Program-made: the position numbers and the translations under genes
Shown: piece by piece, positions 30,928 to 38,062 of the stretch
Position numbering within the stretch: the first letter of the stretch is position 1
Layout of the letters: the number at the start of each line of letters is the position of its first letter
The notes under the pieces: generated by a model
The model's database searches: none
Seen by the model: only the letters and a program-made list of their open reading frames with translations
What the model was told of the DNA's origin: nothing
Origin: Gemmatimonadota bacterium
Lineage (GTDB): Bacteria > Latescibacterota > UBA2968 > UBA8231
Assembly: GCA_009840005.1 (NCBI GenBank)
Contig: VXOR01000081.1
Span: 17,578 to 81,577 of the forward strand
Reading direction: 5' to 3'
Length of the DNA stretch: 64,000 nt

Positions 30928-31383
30928 ATGAACGCACTACGAACGACATGGACGATGGGCTTGGTCCTGCTGATGGTCGCAGCAAGTGGAGCTAGCAGTG
31001 GTGATATTCAGGTCCTGCCGGAAGACAGTCGCGTATTCTACGTCTTCTCGCACGATAGGGGGTCGCAGCGCCAACGGGTTTTGCAGCTATGGCAGGAGTT
31101 TAGCGCGCAAGATGCGGAGCAGCGGTTTATCGCTATATCTCGCGACAGGCAAGTGCTAGCGATAGCCGAGGGCCTGACCTTGTGGTCGGCCGCTATGGCT
31201 GCGCAGTCGCCGGAAGTGCCCGCGTACATCAAAGCGCGGCTGGACGCCGCCGGGGATTATTTCGCAGCCATAGATTCCGAGGGGTCTTTGTACTTGGCTG
31301 GACCGGGGCAAGATCTGCTGCAACCCTTGGCCACGGAAGTGGACGAAAGCACTTGGGGCAAGGTAAAGGACTTGTTCAGATAG
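30928..31383 (+). CDS. Small secreted protein, DUF4174-like, with C-terminal WGxxK motif
   Basis: A 151-residue protein with a signal peptide (VLLMVAASGASS). The mature part has a thioredoxin-like beta-alpha pattern (VFYVFSHDRGSQRQRVLQL, GDYFAAIDSEGSLYLAG) that resembles DUF4174 proteins, but no CxxC. It ends EVDESTWGKVKDLFR. The same WG(R/K)xK pattern ends two unrelated exported proteins at 36968-37870 and 62170-63099. It is seven bases after the preceding gene and four before the acyltransferase. Function unknown. Confidence 0.6.
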   Translation: MNALRTTWTMGLVLLMVAASGASSGDIQVLPEDSRVFYVFSHDRGSQRQRVLQLWQEFSAQDAEQRFIAISRDRQVLAIAEGLTLWSAAMAAQSPEVPAYIKARLDAAGDYFAAIDSEGSLYLAGPGQDLLQPLATEVDESTWGKVKDLFR

Positions 31384-31387
31384 GACT

Positions 31388-32071
31388 ATGTCCGCAGAAC
31401 CTGAGCACAGCGATTTTTCTATTAAGCGTATCGATGCCTTTGCCTGCGGCGCTCGCCTGCTCGCGGCAGGTGCCATGCGGTACCACCGCTTGGCAGTCGA
31501 GGGCGGTCGCAATCTGCCGCGCGAGGGCCCGGCCCTGATTTTACCCAAGCACTGCGCGTACCGCGACATTCTGCTTGAAGGGGTTTTGTTGTACAGGCTC
31601 ACTCGGCGCTATGCTAACTACATTATGAAGGTTGGTCTGTGGGGGGTGCTAGAGTTGATGGGGGGGGTCAAAGTGGTGAGACCGAAAGACATCAGGCGGA
31701 TCGCCGATCGGGAGCAACGCCGCGCCGAGATTCGGCGGGCTCGAGCGGCCAACCAACAGATGCAAGCCTATCTAGACGGGCTATACCAGAGTGGAGAATT
31801 GGTCGTCTCGCATCCAGAAGGCATGCGTTATCAGGACAAGTTAGGGCCGCTGCAAAAGGAAGTAGTCGAGCATCTGATACAGGCCGAAGAGCGGTTGGGA
31901 ATGCGCGTGCCGTTGATTCCCATTGGACTGGAATACGATAGCTACGTTCGGCCTGGGGCACGGGTGTACTTTCGGGTTGACGAACCGCTCTTCGCGGATT
32001 CCTTCGTCGATATCAACGAGTTGATGGATCATCTCAGCAATCGACTGTGGGTGCTCAGCGGCTTGGCCTGA
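31388..32071 (+). CDS. PlsC-like 1-acylglycerol-phosphate acyltransferase
   Basis: A 227-residue acyltransferase that would esterify an acyl chain to a lysophospholipid or related lipid at the inner membrane. It has the catalytic HX4D motif as HCAYRD, the block VVSHPEGMRYQDKLG with the EG pair, and the substrate block LIPIGLEYD. The second motif region (KVGLWGVLELMGGVKVVR) is normal. Length matches the family. It lies in a tight rightward run of envelope genes. Confidence 0.87.
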   Translation: MSAEPEHSDFSIKRIDAFACGARLLAAGAMRYHRLAVEGGRNLPREGPALILPKHCAYRDILLEGVLLYRLTRRYANYIMKVGLWGVLELMGGVKVVRPKDIRRIADREQRRAEIRRARAANQQMQAYLDGLYQSGELVVSHPEGMRYQDKLGPLQKEVVEHLIQAEERLGMRVPLIPIGLEYDSYVRPGARVYFRVDEPLFADSFVDINELMDHLSNRLWVLSGLA

Positions 32072-32107
32072 TGGGCCGGGTGTGCAATAACTCAGTAAGG
32101 AGATTAC

Positions 32108-33283
32108 ATGTTCAAGCTATTTGTATTGGTTTTAGCTGTCGCGATCGCAGGATGCGGCTCGAACCAAGTTAAAATCGAAATCAAGGGCGGAGACGGCCAA
32201 CTCGTGCGCTTAGACGCCAATGACGTCCAATACAAATTCAACCACTTGGTCAAAGCCGGAACCTACATCTTGCCCGAGCCGGATAGCAAAATCGAATTGG
32301 GGGGTGGCTCTTACGCAGTCAATGTCGTCGCGGGGGATTATCTAGGAAACAAGGTCTTGCAAGTAGAATCATCGCCGCTATGGGGCGTGCGGACCTACGA
32401 GGCGATATTTGACATTCCCGCTGGCAGCAATGCCCCTTTCAAACGCGAGGGCACGATCCTCTACGCCTCGACCAAGAAAAACGTCCGCAACTGGGATTTG
32501 TTTACCATCAAGGCCGATGGCAGCGACCGTCAGCAACTAACCCACACCCCTGAACCCGAGCAGCATCCCTCTTGGTCGCCCGACGGGAAGAAGATCCTTT
32601 TCACGCGCGGCGACGTGATGAGCAACATCGACCTCTACGTCATGGATGCCGATAGCTCTAATGTCGTGCGTCTCACCGAACATCCCGAGCGCGATCAGCG
32701 CGGCGTTTTTTAGCCCGATGGCGAGACGATTGCCTTAGTCAGTCAGCGCGACGGCGATGTGGCCGTCTGGCTCATGGACGCCGACGGAGCCAACCCGCGC
32801 AAGTTGGTTCAAGGTAGCCAGCCTTCGTTTTCGCCCGATGGCCGCCGCATTGCCTTTACTTCCTCAGCTTTCGACGACAACGACGAGATTTACCTCATCG
32901 ATCTCGACGGGTCGAATCGGACTCGCCTCACCGAGAATCGGCGCAAGATCGACTGGTTTGCGTCGTTTTCTCCAAAAGGCGACCGCTTGGCTTACAACTC
33001 GGAGGAATTTGGTGGCCAGGAGCTGATGCTCATGCGGGCCGACGGGCAAGGGCAGACCCGCATCTCCATTGCCGAGAAGACCTATGAGCAAGAGCCGGTC
33101 TGGTCGCCTGATGGCAAGGGACTAGCGTATGCGGGCAAGATGGGTGACGACGAATACGATATCTATTTGGTCGGCACGGCTGGATTCGACATGGACGAGA
33201 TGGACGAGCCGCCGCTGATGCCCATCAACCTGACCGACAACGACGACCGCGACGATATGTCGCCGAGCTGGCGTCCCTACTGA
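32108..33283 (+). pseudogene. TolB-like PD40 beta-propeller lipoprotein, interrupted by an in-frame TAG
   Basis: The reading frame is 391 codons long but has a TAG at 32711-32713. Upstream is a lipoprotein start (lipobox ending IAGC) and the first PD40 blades (SWSPDGKKILFTRGD, IDLYVMDAD). After the stop the same frame continues with PDGETIALVSQ, AVWLMDADG, SFSPDGRRIAFTSSAFDDND and VWSPDGKGLAYAGKMGDDE to a normal end. At the stop the repeat needs FSPDG: the DNA reads TTT TAG CCC GAT GGC, while a later blade reads TTT TCG CCC GAT GGC, so one C-to-A change turned Ser into a stop. It may be a real nonsense mutation or an assembly error. Intact proteins of this type are periplasmic propellers. Confidence 0.85.
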
Positions 33284-33289
33284 TCCGAC

Positions 33290-34900
33290 ATGCAAACGAA
33301 GGGGGCTAAGGGCGCTTTTTATCTCTATATCGTCCTCGCCCTGGGGCTGGCCCTACGACTTGTAAACCTGCAAGATCCCCTGACTGACAAGCAGGCTTGG
33401 CGCCAGACAGACACAGCCGCCATAGCCCGCAATTTTTACGAAGAAGGCTATTCGCTCTTCTATCCTCGCGTCGATTGGCGCGGCACCACCCCTGGGTACG
33501 TGGAGACGAATTTTCCGCTATACCCCTTCGTCGTTGCTCTGCTTTACGCCGCCGCCGAAGGTTCCTATGAGTGGCTCGGGCGGCTCGTGGCGGCGCTGTG
33601 CTCGGCGGCGGCGGCGGCGCTGACCTATTGGCTGGGCCTGCGATTGGGCATGGGGCGACTGGGTGCGTTACTAGCGGCGCTGCTCTATTTGCTTTTTCCT
33701 ATGAGCATCTACTACGGGCGCACCTTTATGCCCGAAGCGCTGATGATCTTTTTGAGCGTGGGTTCGCTTTGGGCTTTCGCGCGGTGGATTGACAGCAGTC
33801 GTCGATGGGACTTCGCGCTGGCTGTCCTGTTGGCCGCACTGTGTTTTCTCGTCAAAATACCTACCCTCTATCTCGGTTTTCCATTGGTCGCCTTAGCTTG
33901 GCTGCGTTGGGGGTGGCGCTTCACCTTCAAGCCCGTGCTTTGGCTCTACCTCGTGCTGGCCGTGGCACCCGCCGTACTTTGGTACTGGCACGCTAGCCTG
34001 CTCTTTGAGGAGACCGGCCTGACGTTCGGTATCTGGAATCGCTACGGCTATGACAAATGGGATCGCAGCCTACTTTTTACGGTTGATTTCTATCTGACGC
34101 TGTTGGAGCGATTCTGGCACAGCGTCTATACGCCTGCGGGGGCGGCCCTAGTTTTGGCTGGACTCGCCCTAGCGCCTAGCCAACGGCGCGAGTGGACGCT
34201 CTGGGTGTGGATGGGAGGGCTGGTGCTCTATGTCTTTCTCGTCCCTGAGGGCAATCACAGGCTACATTACTATCAACTACCCTTTGCTCCGGTTGGGGCC
34301 CTTCTAGCTGGACGGGTGCTCGAAGCCATTATTGGTGCAGATGCCGCAGCGGCGGGATGGTGTCGATTCGCACGGAACTGGAAGCACTACTGGCGCGTCG
34401 TGTTAGTATGTACCCTGATCATCGGGGTCGCCGCCTCCAGCGCTTGGGCGGTTAGGCCGTATTACGCGCAGCCCAACAATTGGCACAACTACTACCAAAG
34501 TTGCCACTTGGTGGGTCGGATACTCGACGCCAAGTTGCCGCAGGATGCCCTGTTGGTCATCGGCGACGAGGACGAAAACACCGGGGTACCGCACCGGTCG
34601 CAAAGTCCAACGTTGCTCTACTACTGCCATCGCAAGGGATGGCAAATAACCCCGGACGAATTTGCGCCCGATCGGCTCGACAGCCTCGCGGCCGAGGGCG
34701 CAGACTATTTTCTCGTAGCGGCTGGTTTTGTTGTGGGAAACGAGTTTTTTTGGCAAGATCTTTTGCGCCGAGGAGTGACGATCCCTTCGGCGCACCCGCG
34801 CCAGTGGCACGACGAAGCAGAGTTTATGTACTTTGTCAGTAGTCAGCCAAGACAGGACCGGCACTTCATCCTCGTATCTCTCGCGAGTCGCGGCGAGTAG
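33290..34900 (+). CDS. GT39/ArnT-like membrane glycosyltransferase
   Basis: A 536-residue integral membrane protein with about ten hydrophobic segments and a C-terminal soluble part. The N-terminal loop contains DKQAWRQTDTAAIARNFYEEG, like the first periplasmic loop of PMT/ArnT enzymes, whose acidic residues are catalytic. Such enzymes transfer a sugar from a polyprenyl-phosphate donor to protein or lipid A. The acceptor is unknown. It is six bases behind the propeller gene in the same direction. Confidence 0.78.
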   Translation: MQTKGAKGAFYLYIVLALGLALRLVNLQDPLTDKQAWRQTDTAAIARNFYEEGYSLFYPRVDWRGTTPGYVETNFPLYPFVVALLYAAAEGSYEWLGRLVAALCSAAAAALTYWLGLRLGMGRLGALLAALLYLLFPMSIYYGRTFMPEALMIFLSVGSLWAFARWIDSSRRWDFALAVLLAALCFLVKIPTLYLGFPLVALAWLRWGWRFTFKPVLWLYLVLAVAPAVLWYWHASLLFEETGLTFGIWNRYGYDKWDRSLLFTVDFYLTLLERFWHSVYTPAGAALVLAGLALAPSQRREWTLWVWMGGLVLYVFLVPEGNHRLHYYQLPFAPVGALLAGRVLEAIIGADAAAAGWCRFARNWKHYWRVVLVCTLIIGVAASSAWAVRPYYAQPNNWHNYYQSCHLVGRILDAKLPQDALLVIGDEDENTGVPHRSQSPTLLYYCHRKGWQITPDEFAPDRLDSLAAEGADYFLVAAGFVVGNEFFWQDLLRRGVTIPSAHPRQWHDEAEFMYFVSSQPRQDRHFILVSLASRGE

Positions 34901-34974
34901 TTGACAGCGGCCAAGAGCCTATGTATTCATATATATCTAAACATTCAAAAATGTTTAAACCTTGGCTCTTAGGC
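34901..34974. promoter_or_regulatory. Nested hairpin leader region with a consensus TTGACA box
   Basis: TTGACA occurs at 34901-34906; 17 bp later is TATTCA, a poor -10. Over the same stretch an outer inverted repeat (AAGAGCC at 34913-34919 with GGCTCTT at 34964-34970, extendable by GCC/GGC past a one-base bulge) encloses a perfect 8-bp inner repeat TAAACATT/AATGTTTA (34938-34957). It may be a terminator, an attenuator or an operator in front of the next lipoprotein gene. Confidence 0.45.
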
Positions 34975-35013
34975 AGTTGTCCGTTTCCTACAGCTCGTCC
35001 CAAGGAGGGAAAG

Positions 35014-35709
35014 ATGGCGTCGAAAATCGAATACACACAGGTGCGAAAGTGGTTTCTGGTAGGTATAGCAGCCGTTGTGGCTGGTTGTGCCACCACCGGA
35101 GGCAGCGGAGGAGGCGGTTATGGTCTGCCGCCCATTCCCGAGGGCAAGGGGCGGCTCATGTTGGAGACGGGCGGGATCAACGAGGTCAATTATTATGTCC
35201 TCGACGGAGAGAGTGGCGAGGAAGTTCACTCGGAATCGCCGCGCATGGCTGCGAGTTCGCCCATAGGATACGAGACCGGCTACCGCTCTCTGCCGCAATT
35301 TGTCGACCTCGACCCTGGCAGATATACCGTTGTGGTCAATACGGATATTGACGACAGCGTTGAGAAGGAAGTCGATGTCCTGATGGGACAGGAAATGTAC
35401 GCAACCATATCCATCGGTCGGTTTCAGGTCATTTTTTCCGATGCGCAGGGCCGCAGTCAGGTACCGTTCCTAATTTTTGACTACAATTTGCGGACTATGC
35501 TGGGCCGAGGCATGACCTCGACAGAAGTGCGCTACTTTATCATGCCAGTGGGCGAATACAAAGTGCGGATTGAAAATTCTCCCACTGGTTTGGACGAAAT
35601 CAGGCCCGTACAGATCAGCATGGGACAGACCCAGAACATTCTCATCGGACCGCCTCCCTCGCCGGCACAACCGGGCGAAAGCGGGGGCGAAGGGGACGCG
35701 CAGCCTTAG
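35014..35709 (+). CDS. Lipoprotein of unknown function
   Basis: A 231-residue lipoprotein. The start MASKIEYTQVRKWFLVGIAAVVAGC follows AAGGAGGG; an in-frame ATG 31 codons upstream lies inside the hairpin region and is rejected. The lipobox ends VAGC and is followed by a Gly/Ser-rich linker. The body is mostly beta (GKGRLMLETGGINEVNYYVL, YATISIGRFQVIF, VEIRYF-type strands) and may be two PEGA-like beta domains (VDLDPGRYTVVVN, MPVGEYKVRIENSP). The tail is Pro/Gly-rich and acidic. No family is recognised with certainty. Confidence 0.7.
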   Translation: MASKIEYTQVRKWFLVGIAAVVAGCATTGGSGGGGYGLPPIPEGKGRLMLETGGINEVNYYVLDGESGEEVHSESPRMAASSPIGYETGYRSLPQFVDLDPGRYTVVVNTDIDDSVEKEVDVLMGQEMYATISIGRFQVIFSDAQGRSQVPFLIFDYNLRTMLGRGMTSTEVRYFIMPVGEYKVRIENSPTGLDEIRPVQISMGQTQNILIGPPPSPAQPGESGGEGDAQP

Positions 35710-35736
35710 GCTGATCGCTTATCGCGGAGTAATACC

Positions 35737-36657
35737 ATGAAGCGCAAAGGACTATGGGGTGGGATTACACTCTGCGCCGCGCTATGGGTATCGGCCAGTG
35801 GCGCGGCCATGTCCCCTCTCAAGGCGACCGTCATCGATCGCTACGGAAATCAGCACCAAGTAGATAAGTTCACCTTTCAGGGGCGTCAGGATTTGGAAAT
35901 CTACGTCCAAGGACAGCGTCGGCTAGTGGAACTGGTCAAGGTGGATCGGTTGCGCTTTGAAGGGGAACGCAGCGACGAAGAACAGCGCGTCGTGCTTGTG
36001 TTCCGCAACGGAGTTCAAGAAGCGGCCTTGATGGTGACGGGTGGCTCTGCTTCGCCTCACCAAGATGCGGTTGGCGGTGGGAGTAGTGGGCGTCGCTTCT
36101 CTGGGGTGACCGAACTGGGGCCGTTTTTCATTCTCGCCAGCGATGTACAAGAGATTGTCTTGCGCCATCCCGTCGGCGAGGAGCCACCCGAGGAAAAAAT
36201 TCTCAAGGCCACGATCATCACGATGAACGGCAGGCGCTTTGAGGTGGAAAATTTGCGCTATCATGGCAAACAGCGGCTCGACTTTTTCAGGGGCCGCAAC
36301 AAGCGTTTTATTCCCTTAGACAAGGTGGCGCGGATTGACTTTGAAGACGGCGGGACGGGTGATGAGTTCAGGCCGATAACGGCGACCTATTGGTCGGGGA
36401 AAACCGTTATGGGCACGGTCGAGGCGAGCCTAGTGCGCCTTTCGGGCGAGACCGACAAGAGCTATTTCGAGCGCGTCAACCGGGCCTTTATGGGCGTCGT
36501 GGGTTCGAGTCCATTTGCGATTGGTATGCACGATGTGAAGCATATTCGCTTTCGGCAAGATAAGGACGAAGAAAGCGCTGAAGACAGTGCTGACGACACT
36601 GCCGATAGCGCCAGCGATAGTGCTGCTGATGATGCTGGTGCCGAAGGTTCTCAATAA
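35737..36657 (+). CDS. Exported protein with an internal duplication and acidic tail
   Basis: A 306-residue protein with a signal peptide (ALWVSASGAA). Residues about 29-75 (LKATVIDRYGNQ, FQGRQDLEIYV, VKVDRLRFEG) and about 160-210 (LKATIITMNGRR, YHGKQRLDFFRG, DKVARIDFED) are two copies of one beta-rich module, each followed by a segment that ends in a V/K-x-I-x-hydrophobic pattern (VQEIVLRHP, VKHIRFRQ). The last 35 residues are almost only Asp, Glu, Ser and Ala. It follows the lipoprotein gene by 27 bp. Function unknown. Confidence 0.65.
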   Translation: MKRKGLWGGITLCAALWVSASGAAMSPLKATVIDRYGNQHQVDKFTFQGRQDLEIYVQGQRRLVELVKVDRLRFEGERSDEEQRVVLVFRNGVQEAALMVTGGSASPHQDAVGGGSSGRRFSGVTELGPFFILASDVQEIVLRHPVGEEPPEEKILKATIITMNGRRFEVENLRYHGKQRLDFFRGRNKRFIPLDKVARIDFEDGGTGDEFRPITATYWSGKTVMGTVEASLVRLSGETDKSYFERVNRAFMGVVGSSPFAIGMHDVKHIRFRQDKDEESAEDSADDTADSASDSAADDAGAEGSQ

Positions 36658-36967
36658 GTGTGCCTTGCTACGGACCGATGATTTCTCATCGGAGGCATGA
36701 CGACGGGCCAGACAGACACTGCAATAGACACTTGCAGCATAGAGTAAAATTTCCTATATTGCACCGATTAAAAGCCCTCTACAGCGGCTTCCGGGTGGTC
36801 AGGAAAGATTCGGATCGGATGTCGATTGTTAGTGGGCATAATTTCCTACGCGGGGAAAGCAGACCTACGGAGTCAACACGCTATAATCCGTGGCTACGAT
36901 AGATTGAGCCGAAAAGGTCTCTGCCCTAAACCACCACACTCCCGAAAGAGGGAAGGAGTTGCAGCTT
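36658..36967 (+). promoter_or_regulatory. 310-bp gene-free stretch with a candidate promoter
   Basis: No convincing gene is here. TTGCAG (36732-36737), 17 bp, TATATT (36755-36760) is a possible promoter for the long rightward surface-protein run; it would leave a leader of about 200 bases. The sequence is more AT-rich than its flanks. A strong GGAAGGAG ribosome site ends the stretch. Confidence 0.4.
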
Positions 36968-37870
36968 ATGAAACGTCTATATGGCCTTTTGGCTATGGGC
37001 CTAATTATGGGCCTAACGAGCGGTGCCAGTGCACATATTGGAGAGCGGGTTTACCTGCTTTTTGAGATGCTCGATGAGGATACAGGTGACCTCGACTTTA
37101 CCGATGGCACCGTTGAGGATTGGGAAGATGTAGTCGGAGAGCCCAACTTTCTCCCCACTGATCTATATCAAGATCCCACAGTGGGCGATGGTGCTCAGTA
37201 CGACCCGGCGGACCTCGACTATCGCATCTGGTCGGGCTGGAACGCCACTAATGGTACGATCTGGTTCGCCATGGAGCGCATCGATAACGTGTACTTCGGC
37301 AGAGAGTACGACGGCAGCAGCCCTTGGAATTATGAAGCCATCGAATGCATGCTCGACGGCGACCATACTGGTGGCGATTACACTGGCTCGGCCAACGAGG
37401 ACTGGACCGACGAAGAGAAGAAACTGAACAACAACCGCACGGCACAGCAGTACATCGCCGTTGCGGACGACCCTTCGGGTCGCCACGTCTTCTACCTCGG
37501 TGCAGGCTCTGAGTGGGTCAACGATGTGCCCTATGCCGATGGTGGTGGTGTCTCAGTGGGTGACGGTCCAACGGTCAGCATCATTGAGTTTTACTGCACG
37601 CCGTTCGACGACCTGATCTGGAACAGTCCCGACGACAGCGTTGCGTCTCCTCTCTTTGAAGGTAAGATCATTGGTTACCAAATCTCGACGCCGGATACAG
37701 ATCAGGCTCCGGGCCAAGATCGCGCCTTCCATACCATATCTGGCCAGGCCGCAACTTGGCGCTTTGCCGAGCGCTTTGTCGATGCTCGCTTGGTCGGTGC
37801 CGGTGGCGATACTGGTACGGCGGTCGAGGAAAACTCTTGGGGTCGAATCAAGGCCTCGCTGAGCGAATAA
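36968..37870 (+). CDS. Exported CBM9/DOMON-like protein with C-terminal SWGRIKASL motif
   Basis: A 300-residue protein with a signal peptide (LIMGLTSGASA). The ATG at 36968 is preferred to an upstream TTG because of the strong ribosome site. The body resembles family-9 carbohydrate-binding or DOMON-like beta sandwiches (VEDWEDVVGEP, GTIWFAMERIDNVY, AIECMLDGDHTGGDY). It ends WRFAERFVDARLV...VEENSWGRIKASLSE. The protein at 62170-63099 has a similar layout and the same end. A hairpin follows 30 bp after the stop. A sugar-binding surface role is an inference. Confidence 0.7.
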   Translation: MKRLYGLLAMGLIMGLTSGASAHIGERVYLLFEMLDEDTGDLDFTDGTVEDWEDVVGEPNFLPTDLYQDPTVGDGAQYDPADLDYRIWSGWNATNGTIWFAMERIDNVYFGREYDGSSPWNYEAIECMLDGDHTGGDYTGSANEDWTDEEKKLNNNRTAQQYIAVADDPSGRHVFYLGAGSEWVNDVPYADGGGVSVGDGPTVSIIEFYCTPFDDLIWNSPDDSVASPLFEGKIIGYQISTPDTDQAPGQDRAFHTISGQAATWRFAERFVDARLVGAGGDTGTAVEENSWGRIKASLSE

Positions 37871-37899
37871 ACGACCGAACAGCCTGCTGTTTGACCTGT

Positions 37900-37935
37900 G
37901 CAAAGAGAGGGGGGAAGCATCCTCCCTCTCTTTGC
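37900..37935 (+). terminator. Stable hairpin after the CBM9-like gene
   Basis: GCAAAGAGAGGG (37900-37911) pairs perfectly with CCCTCTCTTTGC (37924-37935) around a 12-base loop. Only a weak T-stretch follows, so it may be a terminator or an mRNA-stabilising end. Confidence 0.65.
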
Positions 37936-38062
37936 GCTTAAAATCGTCACTTTATCTATTTAGTTCATATGTAGCTATAGCTGCTCGTATTGCATAATGG
38001 CTCGTTCCCAATGCCTATGCCAACCTGGGCGAGAGCGCTTACTCTACCGGGGAGTAAACGGA

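Noticed and set aside
32711..32713. Pyrrolysine or selenocysteine recoding of the in-frame stop
   Set aside because: The repeat motif requires serine there and the codon differs from TCG by one base; no recoding signal is visible.
34921..35013. Upstream start of the 35014 lipoprotein at an in-frame ATG
   Set aside because: The extension lies in a hairpin, lacks a ribosome site and would bury the signal peptide.
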